From a virus, in the IMG/VR virus record IMGVR_UViG_3300009514_000642, positions 1 through 47,866 of that record: a stretch of DNA of 47,866 bases. One strand, 5' to 3'. A program made the translations under genes and the position numbers. Below, piece by piece: positions 1 through 9,700 of the stretch (position 1 is its first letter; each line of letters begins with the position of its first letter). A model generated the notes under the pieces. The model did not search any database and had not been told where the DNA came from. It saw only the letters and a list, made by a program, of their open reading frames with translations.

Positions 1-3000
1 GCAGCAGAGCGAGGCGCTAAATTTGAAAAAATAGCACAACAACAATTAAGAAAAGCAATTGAAGGTAAAGGATTATCTGCTGAAGAAATAGCACAAAAAC
101 GAGAAGAGATTATTAGTCGATTGCAAGAAAATGCCGCGCGTGAAAGAGAAGACAAGCTTGATCGCATTACTGATCGTATGATTAATGCATTCGATCCACT
201 AACAAGTACATTAGAACAAAATCAAGCTATCTTATCAGCAGTTAATGTGGCTTATCAAGAAGTGACGGGCTCAACATTAGATCTTGCTAATATATTAAAA
301 GGGGACGCACCAGTATTGGCAGAAGTGGGTGAAAAATCTTTTAAGTCAGCAGTTGATGTTATTACACAGTCATTACCAAAAGAAGCCCGACAAGCTTTTC
401 AGGAGAGTGCCAAGCAAGCCTTAATAGCGGGTAAAGCACAAGCTGAACATATCCAGGAGGTGATAGTCAAGGCAACAACCCCCCGAGAACCGCATGCGAA
501 ACGACTAGTAAGTAAAGAAGAAGCCGAGGCAGCATTTGCTCTTGAAAAAGTTACTGCACATGGATTTGCATTAAGTAATTTATTATCAAAACTTGCCCCT
601 ACTGCCGGTCCTGAGCTTGGTCGTCTTAAAGAAGAGCGTATAACTACTAGACGTTCCGAACAAGCCCGAGCATTAACAGATGCCATTCTTAATATTAGTA
701 AACGATTTACCCGACCTATAGAACATGCAGCTAAATTTTTCCGATTTCCTGTTGATAAATTAACACTTGCGTTACGTGATTTTATTGGTTCATTTCAAAA
801 AGATATTTTAAAACTTGAAGAAACTACGATTAAGGCCACTACGCCTCAAAAAGAATTAGCTACACAATTAAGAATTTTTGCTGAAAAAGAATTAGTAGCT
901 ACAAAACGTGCTGCACAATTTAATGAAGCACAGATTTTTGAAAGAATTCAAGAATTGGTCCAGGCTACGCCAGACATAGGTAAAGCGGTCACTAAAGCTA
1001 CCGGCATTGAAACCACGCCAGGAGATGTAGCAGCCAGTATTACACAGGCATTAGTAACAACAACTGAACGAATTAGAAAAGAAAGAATTATTGACCCTCG
1101 TCAAGGAAGAGATATTCTTGAAAAGAATTTACTTTCGGCAGTAGGTGATATTCCTAAAGCCCTTGTCGACAAATTAACACCAGACTTATCAGAGGGTGTA
1201 ACTAAACTTAATAAAATACGAGTTAAAAGCGAGCAAGATGTAGTAAATTCACAGATTAAAGTTACAAGAGCGCGCGTAAATGAAGTTAAGCAAGCCATTG
1301 TTGAAGAACAGAAGTCTGTTACAGTATCACAAAGTCGCCGCCAGATAATAGCTTTAGAAGCCCAGGCTACTATTGAGGGATTAACTGGTTTGCGTAAACT
1401 AATTGCACAGCGTAAGATAGAGGCTAGTCTCATTCAAGCCGATATTGCAACTATTAATCAACAAATTCAAAGCAGTAAAGAACGCGAAGCTCAAGCTCAA
1501 AAATTAATTGATTCTAACAAGGATATTGTAGCAGGTACTAAGATAGTACAAGAAGAGCAAGAACGACAAAGTAAGTTAGAATTTGAAAGACGACGCAAAG
1601 ATGTTCAAAATCGTCTTGCCAATATGCGTCTTGAGCAAGCAGCTAGACAAGAAGTCAAGCAAGCTACCCAAGAAGCTGTATCTAACGAACAGGAACAAGT
1701 TAGCGCACAACGCGCCGTCTTAGAAGCCACCAAACAAGTTGGTGATACTTTTGAATCTTATCGACAAGCTGTGCAGGGTGCTATTTTAGCCACTACACAA
1801 TATAGAGTTGCGTTAAGCCTAGTTGATATTACCAACACAAAGCTTTTAGGTGGTTTTACAGGTTTGCGCGAACAGTTGGCTAGTGTACAAGACGCTTTTC
1901 GTGCAGCAGAAAAGCTAGCCTCTCAATTGGGCGCAAGTGAAAAAACCTTAGTAGAACTTAGACGTGATTCAATTAATCAACAACTAACTTTATTTAATCA
2001 ATTACTCAGTGAACAATCTAGTTTAGCCCGTAGTTTCTTTCAAAGCTCGGCAGCAAATCAAGCGGACCTCTTTAGAGGCATCCAAGAAGCTAGAGGTGTG
2101 GCAGAATTACTTGGTGGCAGTTTTGAAGACTTTAAGCTTAAGGGCGAAAGTGCCATCAATGATTTAGGGGCACAATTACTAAGTTTACCGCAAGAAAGTC
2201 GTCAACGAGTTATATCAGCACTAGAGACTCTTCAAAAAGTTGGTGGTGGTGTTGCAGGATTTACAGCAAGTGAGCTTTTAACCGCTATTGAAACTGCCGC
2301 CTTGGGTGTTAGCGAAGAGGGTCTTCAGATTGATCCACTATTTGAAGTACAGGCACGTATTGCGATGTTGAATGAAGAACAAGCTCGCATTGCTACCGAT
2401 CAATTGATTTCGGCTCAAGAGAGTGTTAAAACCGCTAAAGAATCATTAGAACAGGCACAAGGAGCTAAAGACTTAGCGGAAATTCAGTTAGACAGAATCA
2501 AAGAGGATGGCGAAAAATTACGAGACAAGGTTGCTGATTTACGCAGCACTCTTCAGGCAACCTTAATGCAGCAAACTGCTAATGCCAGAATGGGTTTTGA
2601 AATGGTAACTCGTGCTATTGAGAATAGTGCTCAGACTATCGCCGCAAGCGTGCCAATATTAGGTTCTCAAGTCAACACAGCGGGTAGTCGTGGTACAGCC
2701 CTGGCTCAAAACTTTAGACAACAAAATAACAATAAAGCTAGACAAACCCAAATAGCTAACGAATCTGCTCAAGCACAGGGTATTGTTAGCGTAGCTTCTA
2801 GTAACGCACAACGATCTGAATCTAATGACCCTAGTCAACCAACAAGTACTAAGACATTAACAGAAATTAAAGATGAGTTAAAATCTTTGAATACTACTAC
2901 TACGACTAATGGTGAAGTTTTAGCCACTATCGCCGATGGACAGGGTGGTATTGCTGGTACCGCTGCCGTAGGAGTCACACCTGGAGGTGAACCAACTATT

Positions 3001-3195
3001 ACCGTGAATATTGATGGCGAGCAACGAGTTGTTGTAACTGGTTTTGAAGCAGGAGTAACGCAGATTGCGCAGGGCTTGGCCGAAGCATTTGGCGGTTTTG
3101 CGACCCAAGATCAAGCTTTACAAATTGCACAGAATGTTGTAGAATCAATTAAAACCGCACTTCTTAATTTAGGTATTATCAATCCTAACGATTAA
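1..3195 (+). CDS. Long coiled-coil virion protein, tape-measure candidate (5' partial)
   Basis: The reading frame is open from the first base, so the start lies upstream of the window; 1064 residues are visible. The first 870 or so residues are almost entirely helical, rich in Glu, Lys, Gln and Ala, with long heptad-like stretches, for example in the segment encoded by about 1250-1700 and again by 2380-2560. The last 120 residues turn glycine- and threonine-rich and look globular. Length, coiled coil and position directly before tail-type genes fit a tail tape-measure or other elongated internal virion protein; that is inference, since no family motif was recognised. I saw no obvious transmembrane segment or lysozyme motif in the visible part. 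It ends with TAA, and a 33-codon open frame starts five bases later. Confidence 0.6.
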   Translation, partial: AAERGAKFEKIAQQQLRKAIEGKGLSAEEIAQKREEIISRLQENAAREREDKLDRITDRMINAFDPLTSTLEQNQAILSAVNVAYQEVTGSTLDLANILKGDAPVLAEVGEKSFKSAVDVITQSLPKEARQAFQESAKQALIAGKAQAEHIQEVIVKATTPREPHAKRLVSKEEAEAAFALEKVTAHGFALSNLLSKLAPTAGPELGRLKEERITTRRSEQARALTDAILNISKRFTRPIEHAAKFFRFPVDKLTLALRDFIGSFQKDILKLEETTIKATTPQKELATQLRIFAEKELVATKRAAQFNEAQIFERIQELVQATPDIGKAVTKATGIETTPGDVAASITQALVTTTERIRKERIIDPRQGRDILEKNLLSAVGDIPKALVDKLTPDLSEGVTKLNKIRVKSEQDVVNSQIKVTRARVNEVKQAIVEEQKSVTVSQSRRQIIALEAQATIEGLTGLRKLIAQRKIEASLIQADIATINQQIQSSKEREAQAQKLIDSNKDIVAGTKIVQEEQERQSKLEFERRRKDVQNRLANMRLEQAARQEVKQATQEAVSNEQEQVSAQRAVLEATKQVGDTFESYRQAVQGAILATTQYRVALSLVDITNTKLLGGFTGLREQLASVQDAFRAAEKLASQLGASEKTLVELRRDSINQQLTLFNQLLSEQSSLARSFFQSSAANQADLFRGIQEARGVAELLGGSFEDFKLKGESAINDLGAQLLSLPQESRQRVISALETLQKVGGGVAGFTASELLTAIETAALGVSEEGLQIDPLFEVQARIAMLNEEQARIATDQLISAQESVKTAKESLEQAQGAKDLAEIQLDRIKEDGEKLRDKVADLRSTLQATLMQQTANARMGFEMVTRAIENSAQTIAASVPILGSQVNTAGSRGTALAQNFRQQNNNKARQTQIANESAQAQGIVSVASSNAQRSESNDPSQPTSTKTLTEIKDELKSLNTTTTTNGEVLATIADGQGGIAGTAAVGVTPGGEPTITVNIDGEQRVVVTGFEAGVTQIAQGLAEAFGGFATQDQALQIAQNVVESIKTALLNLGIINPND

Positions 3196-3200
3196 CTATT

Positions 3201-3302
3201 ATGACAACTGGCATTTATCAAACTCGTAATAAGGTTAACGACAAACGTTTGCATCCATATGTTATTAGTTGCATTAAACGTGGAGTAAGGCGACATGGCT
3301 AA
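3201..3302 (+). CDS. Possible 33-residue microprotein bridging two structural genes
   Basis: A short frame starts with ATG five bases after the preceding stop and runs over the start codon of the next gene, so its last codons overlap the first eight bases of that gene. The product is basic, with a C-terminal KRGVRRHG. No Shine-Dalgarno sequence is visible before it. Its own 3' end carries the GGAGTAAGG that serves as ribosome-binding site for the next gene. It may therefore simply couple translation across the gap. No homology recognised. Confidence 0.35.
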   Translation: MTTGIYQTRNKVNDKRLHPYVISCIKRGVRRHG

Positions 3303-4782
3303 TCCTCAAAGTACTTTGCCAGGACTTAATCCTTCACACATTACAGTATCATATGGTTCATCGATTTTGATACCATCGCCGCTGATTGCACACTCTGTTC
3401 AAATTGAACGCGATGATGCTGGTAGTCGTGAAGTGATTCGTACTACTCGCACGTTGACTGGACAAATTTTAACCTCAGGACTTGGTTATCATTTTGTTCG
3501 TCAAAAGCAGCGCGAGCTTGAAGCAGCATTTGACACTGATCGTCTTGAATTCAAGATTCTAGCTTCTGCGAGTCATCCATGTCTTGTTGCTGGTACGCCC
3601 ATTGAGAGTGGCATTTTCCCTGACGTAGTTTCGATCGATATTAGTGAAGCCATTCAATTCAATCGTTTGGATTATACTATTGTTCTAGAAGATGTTACGG
3701 CACCTAGCGGTATATCAGGATTAGTTCAAAACCTCACTAATACATGGCAATTTTCAGAAAATGAAAATGAATGCTTAATTGATATTACTCATAATATCAG
3801 CGCACAAGGTTTAAATACAGCCACTTCAGGTGCATCATCTAATGCATTAGATAATGCCGTTTTACGTGTTAAACAACTTCTTGGATTATCTTCAGCACCA
3901 TCCGGCTTTCCATGTTATACAGAGCCCGTTAGTGGGCTTAATACTAGATTTTATGAAGTAGCTACTTCTCGTGAAGAAACTGTCAGTTTAGAAAATGCTA
4001 CTTATTCTGTTTCTGAAACATTTAAATTGATGTCTGGTGTGCTACCATTTGTTGATGAACGCACATCACAATTTCAAATCGATGCTAATAATGTTGTTAC
4101 TATTAGTCTTCAAGGCACTATTCGTGGTTTTGGCCGCACCAATGATGGAACACAAGAAGGATCCAGTCGTTCTAGTGGAGGTACCGGTTTTCTTAATGCC
4201 GTTAGCGGATTCAATACATTAGTACGTCCTAATTGGATTAATGACGCCCTAGTTGTTTATGATCGTTATGGTGGTTCTGGCAGTCTTGCTTTAGATAATC
4301 CTCAGTCAACTTCTGTTACCCAAACTCCATGTCAGGGTACGATTGGTTATAGTATTACTTTTACAGATGATCCTGGTGAAAATCTACCAAGTGGTATTCA
4401 AGATTTATCATGCACAGTTCAACGTAATGATCCTGTTGTAGCGAATGCTATTATTGGTGTTCCTTTCAATGCACTAGGACCGATTTTTCAACGTCTATGC
4501 ACAACTAAAGAAGGTACATATACCGTGCAATGTAATGTTACCGCCAAGAGTACAGGAAATGAACTATTAGATACTAATCGAGCTATTGAGGTAGCTGAAC
4601 AACAAATTATTCAACTTCAGCCTAATCCAGCAGATTTTACTGTTCTTAAATTAACCGGTCGTAACCAAACAATTAATCGCATCAATCGCAATATTAGTGC
4701 TTCATTTACTTGGACGTTTGCACAAGATATTGCAACAGTGCCATCAGATACAGGGCCTATATCGCTAGGAAGGATTTCATAA
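3295..4782 (+). CDS. Tail/baseplate-type structural protein, 495 aa
   Basis: The product is 495 residues, rich in Ser, Thr, Gly and beta-branched residues, with no signal peptide or transmembrane segment, typical of beta-rich phage tail proteins. Two internal regions read similarly: NECLIDITHNISAQG around residues 158-172 and VSLENATYSVSETF around residues 225-240. Both look like alternating-strand beta sheets and may be related domains. The start ATG has GGAGTAAGG a few bases upstream. The stop TAA shares its last A with the next ATG (TAATG), so the two genes are probably translationally coupled. Position after the coiled-coil protein suggests a tail tube, distal tail or baseplate role; the exact part is unknown. 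Confidence 0.6.
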   Translation: MANPQSTLPGLNPSHITVSYGSSILIPSPLIAHSVQIERDDAGSREVIRTTRTLTGQILTSGLGYHFVRQKQRELEAAFDTDRLEFKILASASHPCLVAGTPIESGIFPDVVSIDISEAIQFNRLDYTIVLEDVTAPSGISGLVQNLTNTWQFSENENECLIDITHNISAQGLNTATSGASSNALDNAVLRVKQLLGLSSAPSGFPCYTEPVSGLNTRFYEVATSREETVSLENATYSVSETFKLMSGVLPFVDERTSQFQIDANNVVTISLQGTIRGFGRTNDGTQEGSSRSSGGTGFLNAVSGFNTLVRPNWINDALVVYDRYGGSGSLALDNPQSTSVTQTPCQGTIGYSITFTDDPGENLPSGIQDLSCTVQRNDPVVANAIIGVPFNALGPIFQRLCTTKEGTYTVQCNVTAKSTGNELLDTNRAIEVAEQQIIQLQPNPADFTVLKLTGRNQTINRINRNISASFTWTFAQDIATVPSDTGPISLGRIS

Positions 4783-5312
4783 TGGCTATCATTCCTACAG
4801 TAGAATTTATTAAGTTTGATACTGCGGTAGATCCATCTGGCTTTCGTCATATTGCTGCCAGTGGTCAAATACTTGGTACAAGTGCATCGAATTGTTTAGA
4901 TTTTGGTAATTCAAATGTTACAACTTCTGGTGTTATTAGTGATACCAGTATGTTGATCTTTAGAGCATCCAATCTTGGTGATGCATCAGGAGTTTATAAT
5001 TTAAGGCTCTTTCTTTCTTCCGCTTCAGCATTTAATGTTGGAAACTATAGATTTTTATGGCGCGTAGCTACACATTATCAAGGGCCTGATTTTGGATTAT
5101 CACTAGCAGATCTTAATATTCCAGTCTCTGAACCAACTTCTCAAAATATTTTAGCTACTAATGAACAGCCCGTATTAAGTGGCATTACTGATGCAGACGT
5201 AAGTCAATATATTTATCTAGCCGTCTTTACAGATATTGATGTTCCATTTGGCACTTATGGTGCATGTGGTGCGGGTAGTTTTCGTTATCGACTCTTATAT
5301 GAATTTAACTAA
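4782..5312 (+). CDS. Small virion protein, paralogue A of a tandem pair
   Basis: The 176-residue product is beta-rich. An in-frame ATG 72 bases upstream lies inside the preceding gene; I chose the start at the TAATG overlap, which has AGGAAGGA about 10 bases upstream. It shares features with the next protein: an N-terminal DPSG-x-RH motif, and near the C-terminus V-S-Q-[YF]-I-Y followed by GT-[YF]-G-x-CG-[AS]-G and an aromatic-rich end. The two look like a duplicated virion component, such as a tail-tip, collar or decoration protein. Function was not recognised. Confidence 0.65.
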   Translation: MAIIPTVEFIKFDTAVDPSGFRHIAASGQILGTSASNCLDFGNSNVTTSGVISDTSMLIFRASNLGDASGVYNLRLFLSSASAFNVGNYRFLWRVATHYQGPDFGLSLADLNIPVSEPTSQNILATNEQPVLSGITDADVSQYIYLAVFTDIDVPFGTYGACGAGSFRYRLLYEFN

Positions 5313-5314
5313 TT

Positions 5315-5908
5315 ATGAGTTGTAGTGGTCGTCTCACACCCGAAATTCAATTTTCATCCTGGAATAATCAGGAGACGGCTGATCCCAGCGGTACTCGCCA
5401 CCTACCCTCTGGCGCGTTTGCTTATGATAAATTAATTGGCCTAGGGTGTGGTTTATCTATACCATTTCGTGGTCTGAGACTAGATCTTAGTGCAAATCAG
5501 CCATTTATAGGATCTAATGTTGCCGTAGTCAATATCAGCGTACCTAATTTTGTAGATGCTCAAGCTTCCGGTATGACGTCTTTTAATAATATGAGGATGT
5601 GGATTCCGGCAGGATCAGGTACAGTTTTAGATCTTCCAGGTTCACACTTACAATTCCTGGTAAGCGGACTCTGGGTGCCCAATTTAAGCTTTCCTAGCGG
5701 CGCAGGTCAACAATTTCCCACTACTTTACCAGAAACTGCTAATTTATTTCGTGCTGATGGTTTTAATGGTCTGAATGGTTATAATGATAATAATGTCTCC
5801 CAATTCATTTATATGAGATTATTTCTAGATGCTAATTTTCCTATAGGTACATTTGGAATTTGTGGCAGTGGCATCTTGAGACCGAGATTAACTTTTGACT
5901 TCTATTAA
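5315..5908 (+). CDS. Small virion protein, paralogue B of a tandem pair
   Basis: The 197-residue product begins two bases after the previous stop. It keeps the DPSGTRH motif at about residue 23 and the C-terminal pattern VSQFIYMRLF then GTFGICGSG and RPRLTFDFY, matching the upstream gene at equivalent positions. The middle differs in length and sequence, which fits an old duplication with diverged specificity. It is the last gene before a 90-base leader with regulatory features. No catalytic motif was seen; probably structural. Confidence 0.65.
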   Translation: MSCSGRLTPEIQFSSWNNQETADPSGTRHLPSGAFAYDKLIGLGCGLSIPFRGLRLDLSANQPFIGSNVAVVNISVPNFVDAQASGMTSFNNMRMWIPAGSGTVLDLPGSHLQFLVSGLWVPNLSFPSGAGQQFPTTLPETANLFRADGFNGLNGYNDNNVSQFIYMRLFLDANFPIGTFGICGSGILRPRLTFDFY

Positions 5909-5928
5909 AACTGATACATATAAGCGCA

Positions 5929-5946
5929 TTTTAGTGTATTAAATAT
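5929..5946 (+). promoter_or_regulatory. Candidate promoter for the 61-aa protein gene
   Basis: TTTTAGTGTATTAAATATT lies in the 90-base gap. The core TTTAGTGTAT is repeated exactly at 13270-13279, before another structural gene with a leader. No conserved -35 box was found in either copy, so a -10-only late-type promoter is one reading. Confidence 0.35.
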
Positions 5947-5979
5947 TAGGGAAATATCGTCCCTAGAACTAGTTCTTTT
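5947..5979 (+). promoter_or_regulatory. Leader hairpins before the 61-aa protein gene
   Basis: TAGGGA and TCCCTA (5947-5952 and 5960-5965) can pair around a 7-base loop. They are followed at once by the perfect palindrome GAACTAGTTC (5966-5975) and TTTT. This could stabilise the 5' end of the mRNA, or act as a weak terminator for the upstream genes. Confidence 0.4.
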
Positions 5980-5987
5980 AAATTTCC

Positions 5988-5994
5988 AGGAGGT
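5988..5994 (+). promoter_or_regulatory. Perfect Shine-Dalgarno AGGAGGT
   Basis: A full AGGAGGT sits four bases before the ATG at 5999. It is the strongest ribosome-binding site seen in the structural region and implies high expression of the 61-residue protein. Confidence 0.8.
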
Positions 5995-5998
5995 TATT

Positions 5999-6184
5999 AT
6001 GGCAACTATTAATGCTGCTTCAAGTAACAACCGAGTAAACCGCATGAGAATGAGCAAGTCTCGCACGTTGCTCTATTACACAGATCGTCGTATTTCTGAT
6101 GGTGCGTTTATCGGTGTTGCTACGCTTGTTAGCCGTCTAGCGGTTACTGAGTTTACAACTACCAATCCCTTTACCATCGCGTAA
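5999..6184 (+). CDS. Highly expressed 61-residue basic protein of the structural region
   Basis: The 61-residue product is basic in its first half (RVNRMRMSKSR) with Ser/Thr-rich flanks. It has no signal peptide, membrane helix or cysteine. Unlike nearly all its neighbours, which overlap, it stands alone: a 90-base leader with a candidate promoter and hairpins, a perfect Shine-Dalgarno sequence and a strong intrinsic terminator 26 bases after its stop. That arrangement suggests an abundant, separately regulated transcript, for example a small decoration, cement or scaffold-like virion protein. This is inference; no family was recognised. Confidence 0.7.
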   Translation: MATINAASSNNRVNRMRMSKSRTLLYYTDRRISDGAFIGVATLVSRLAVTEFTTTNPFTIA

Positions 6185-6209
6185 TTGGGTAGTTGAAAGT
6201 GTGGATTAT

Positions 6210-6238
6210 GGCGGCTACTAAAACGGTAGCCGCCTTTT
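6210..6238 (+). terminator. Rho-independent terminator
   Basis: GGCGGCTAC (6210-6218) and GTAGCCGCC (6226-6234) form a perfect 9-bp stem with a 7-base loop, followed by TTTT. It closes the transcript of the 61-residue protein and lies 13 bases before the next ATG. Confidence 0.9.
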
Positions 6239-6251
6239 CATTGGATTGGAT

Positions 6252-6758
6252 ATGACAAATTGGTTTAATAATACAATACAGGTATTAGATAATTTTAATG
6301 CCTTATTTGCCTTTGATGATGCTTTTGGTGAAAGGAAAACAGTCAAAATTCCCCATTCACCATATCATAATATTCGGGTTGGTGGCACAGCTTCTAGTAG
6401 TCCAATGAGTGTTTACATGGGATGCATTGTTCAAAGTAGGCCACCATTTGAACATCATGTAGCAATCAATGAGCATCAAATTATTCAAGGATATTCATCT
6501 GAATTATTAGCTATACATACCGTAGTTTATGTTGTTGAGCATCTTAGTGTAACATCCGATCCTATATACCAAATGAATTATTTTATTACTGCTCGTCTTC
6601 CCCTAACATTAGACTGGCATTCAGTAAATTTAGATTATTTACAAAAAGAAACAGATGAATTATTGTGTAGTGTACGTATAGATCCATATACGGGACGATG
6701 TCGTGATATAGAATTTGAACCAGCATATAAGCAGTATATACATAATGATAGATTATAG
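6252..6758 (+). CDS. Unrecognised protein upstream of the fibre gene, 168 aa
   Basis: The ATG at 6252 was preferred over a TTG two codons upstream. The 168-residue product has mixed secondary structure. A segment near residues 85-105 (SSELLAIHTVVYVVEHL) is moderately hydrophobic but contains His and Glu, so it is probably a buried strand rather than a membrane helix. The last 14 bases overlap the next gene. Such a small gene immediately before a fibre gene may encode a connector or chaperone; this is only context. No motif recognised. Confidence 0.6.
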   Translation: MTNWFNNTIQVLDNFNALFAFDDAFGERKTVKIPHSPYHNIRVGGTASSSPMSVYMGCIVQSRPPFEHHVAINEHQIIQGYSSELLAIHTVVYVVEHLSVTSDPIYQMNYFITARLPLTLDWHSVNLDYLQKETDELLCSVRIDPYTGRCRDIEFEPAYKQYIHNDRL

Positions 6759-9700
6759 CGTTCATACTGACAATGCGTCTTTATTACGAACTGATAATCC
6801 ATTTTTAGTGGGCTATTGGCGTATGGGAGATTCTTTACCTCCCGAACCTAGTCTTCAACCAGTTGGAGTTAATGGTTCAGGATGGCTTACTGATGATAGT
6901 TTGTATCGCAAACATCTAACTACGAAAAGTATTACTACTAGTGATTTTGATATTGTTACAGGTTTGACTCCTTATGGTTCGAATTCTGGTTTAAAATTAC
7001 AAATTTCTTCTTCACCTACAAATAAACGTATCTTTTTGCCAGCATCTGATGTTGCATTGAATCGTGGTCAACTTGTACCAAGTGAATTTAATAAACCGTC
7101 AGGATTTACTATTACTGGCTGGGTATCTGTACCAGTAGCCACCGGACATCGTGATGGACATATTATCAATATGGTGGAAAACCCCGAAGCCATGGGGGGA
7201 GGTGATGTTTTCTCTATTGCCTGGGATGGCAATACAGCTAGTGCTGGTCATGTAAAATTCTCAATGAGAACTGAGGCTGGTTCAAATAATCTTATTCGAG
7301 CTGATCAATTTCCTACTATTATTAATAGCGGACTATTTTTTGCAGCCAGATATCGTAATTTCGCACCATTAGCCCCAGGTGGAGAAAGCGGTATTATGGA
7401 ATTATTTGTGGGTAGTCATTCTAGCGGATTAGTTCTAGCAGATTCCCAAATAATCACCAGTGCAACTTCTGTAGGTATTGCCAAACCCAGTGATACAGAA
7501 AAACCATTATCTTTTGGTATTAAAGCCCATCATGATGCTTCATTCATTAACACTGGCGCGTTCTTACCTGATGGCGCTATCATAGATGATATTTCTTTTT
7601 GGTATATGGGCCTTAGTTATAATCAGATGTCCCATATAAAAGAAAGTGGTATTACAGTTGTTGATAGAGATATTCAACCTATTCCACCTAGCAATAGTGG
7701 TTTATTAGCATATTGGCGATTTGATAATAATGATTCAGCAGACGTAGTAGGTATTAATAGTAATCCAATTTACGGTGATAGATTCAATCTAAAACTTAGT
7801 ACACCAGGCGATATTACTCCTGTGGCAGGCATCAACGTTGACGGCATACCCGGCAGTGGCGTACAAATTAATACCAACTCTACTGATTTTGATCGTAGTT
7901 TATATCTTCCGCGCAATAGCGGGTTTCCCGATATGTTTCCAGCAAAAGACCGGGGTGATTTTACTCTTATTGGATGGCATAAATTTGCTAGTGCTAATTT
8001 TAAATCTTGGATCGCCGAATGGGTACACGAAGACTTGATCGCGGGTTCGCGACCAAACCAAATTATGGCTGGTCAAGGTACATTCTTGAATAATAGTTTA
8101 TTTGGTCAAGGGTTATCTGAATTTGACGCTAGTGGTGAAATACATGATGTGACCATTACTAGCGATGTTCTAGGTGCAACAGCGGATATTCCTAAACAAA
8201 ATGAATGGAACTTATATGCTGGTGTATGGGATAATACTAATGGTATTATGTATGTTGTTAAAAATGCACGTAAGATTATTGGTATTCTAGAAATTTCACC
8301 ATCAGGTTCTAATCGCGATAGATTTGATGTCAATACACCTGAAGTAAAGGTATCTTTTAAGTTTTTAAAATTAATTAACGATCCACAAGATGTAATTTTT
8401 GATGAATGGGCTATGTTTAATCGGGTATTAAGTTTACCCGAAATGTCAGGATATGCCCTAAGTGGCGTACAAGTTGCAGCAGTACCAAGCGCCGCTACGA
8501 CTCCATTGTTTGATAGTCCCGACCCTAGACTGTTAGGATACTATGGATTTAGTGTCAGTGGAAGTTTTGGAAATAACTCACCTCGTTTTGAAGACGAATC
8601 ATATTATCGCCATCATCTAGATGAAATAGTAGGTGATTTTACTATTACCAATCCTTTAGAAGACAACTTTGGTGCCGGAGAAAGTGGCTCTCTTCAAATT
8701 TTATCTAGTGGTTCATATCTAAACTTAGCGCGTGAAAAATTAGGTGCGAATTTTGATTTTAGTCAGCGTGAATTATGGACCAAAGGTTGGTCTGCCGGAA
8801 TGTGGGTAAACGTACCCTCTGGTGGAACGTTAAACTTTAATGAACACGATCTATTCTTTATGGGATCATGGAATACATCTGGTTTTAATCAAAGATCTTG
8901 GGCTATTGCAACATCTGGTGGAAAACTATCAGCTAGAGTAAGCATGGACTCTAACCATTATGCTTTTGTATCCCCCAGCTCATTATCACTAGATGTTCCT
9001 ATCTTTATTGCCATGTCTGCTATAAAATCTGAAGTAGAAAATGGTACATTAATAAAACTACACACCGGTATTTCTGGAGTTACTAGTGTTAGTACTGTCG
9101 CATCTGGAATTGTCCCATCTTTTGACTTTGATGAATCCTCTGATAGTGGTTTATGTATATTTGCTATTCCAGAATATGCAAATTTAGATGGTAATGGATC
9201 GAACTTTGCTGGTTGTCCTAGTGGGACGACTATTCAATCTGCATTTATTTTTGCTGAAGATATTGATATTTCTGGTATTACTAATATTAGAAATGCTGCT
9301 ATTAATAAAATTGCTTTAATTCCAGCAACTGTTTCTTCTACTGATAGTAACAATGTAAGTCATTGGAAACTAGATTTTATTGAAAATACCATTAGAGATT
9401 ATGGTAAAGAACAAAATCATCTAACGATACAGGGATCTCAAAATATATTAGCTAGTAGTGGTATTCATAATAGTGGATTACAGATTGATGATTTTACATG
9501 GTTGCAAACGGAAATTGGTAAGGCACCAGTTAGATTAGATTTAGGTTCTGGTACTAGTTCATTTACTATTTTGGGCTGGGCTGCTATTTTTGAAGACCCG
9601 GTTGATACAGATAAAATCATATTAGCTAAGGGTGGTTTGGATGGATCTGGATATCGTTTCTTAAGCAGCAATGATATTTTGCAATTTGCAAGTGACAAAC

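Noticed and set aside
1101-1433. Open reading frames on the minus strand (also near 399-686, 9465-9698, 10216-10479, 32724-33050, 39878-40258 and others)
   Set aside because: Each lies fully within a well-supported + strand gene, lacks a ribosome-binding site and shows no recognisable domain. They are shadows of the opposite reading frame.
4710-4781. Upstream in-frame start for the gene at 4782
   Set aside because: It lies within the previous gene and lacks a good ribosome site, while the TAATG overlap with AGGAAGGA upstream is the pattern used throughout this genome.
6970-7000. GGTTCGAATTC resembling a tRNA T-arm
   Set aside because: It is in the fibre reading frame, and no acceptor stem, D-arm or anticodon arm can be placed around it. 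Similar GTTCGAAAT in the intein was rejected for the same reason.
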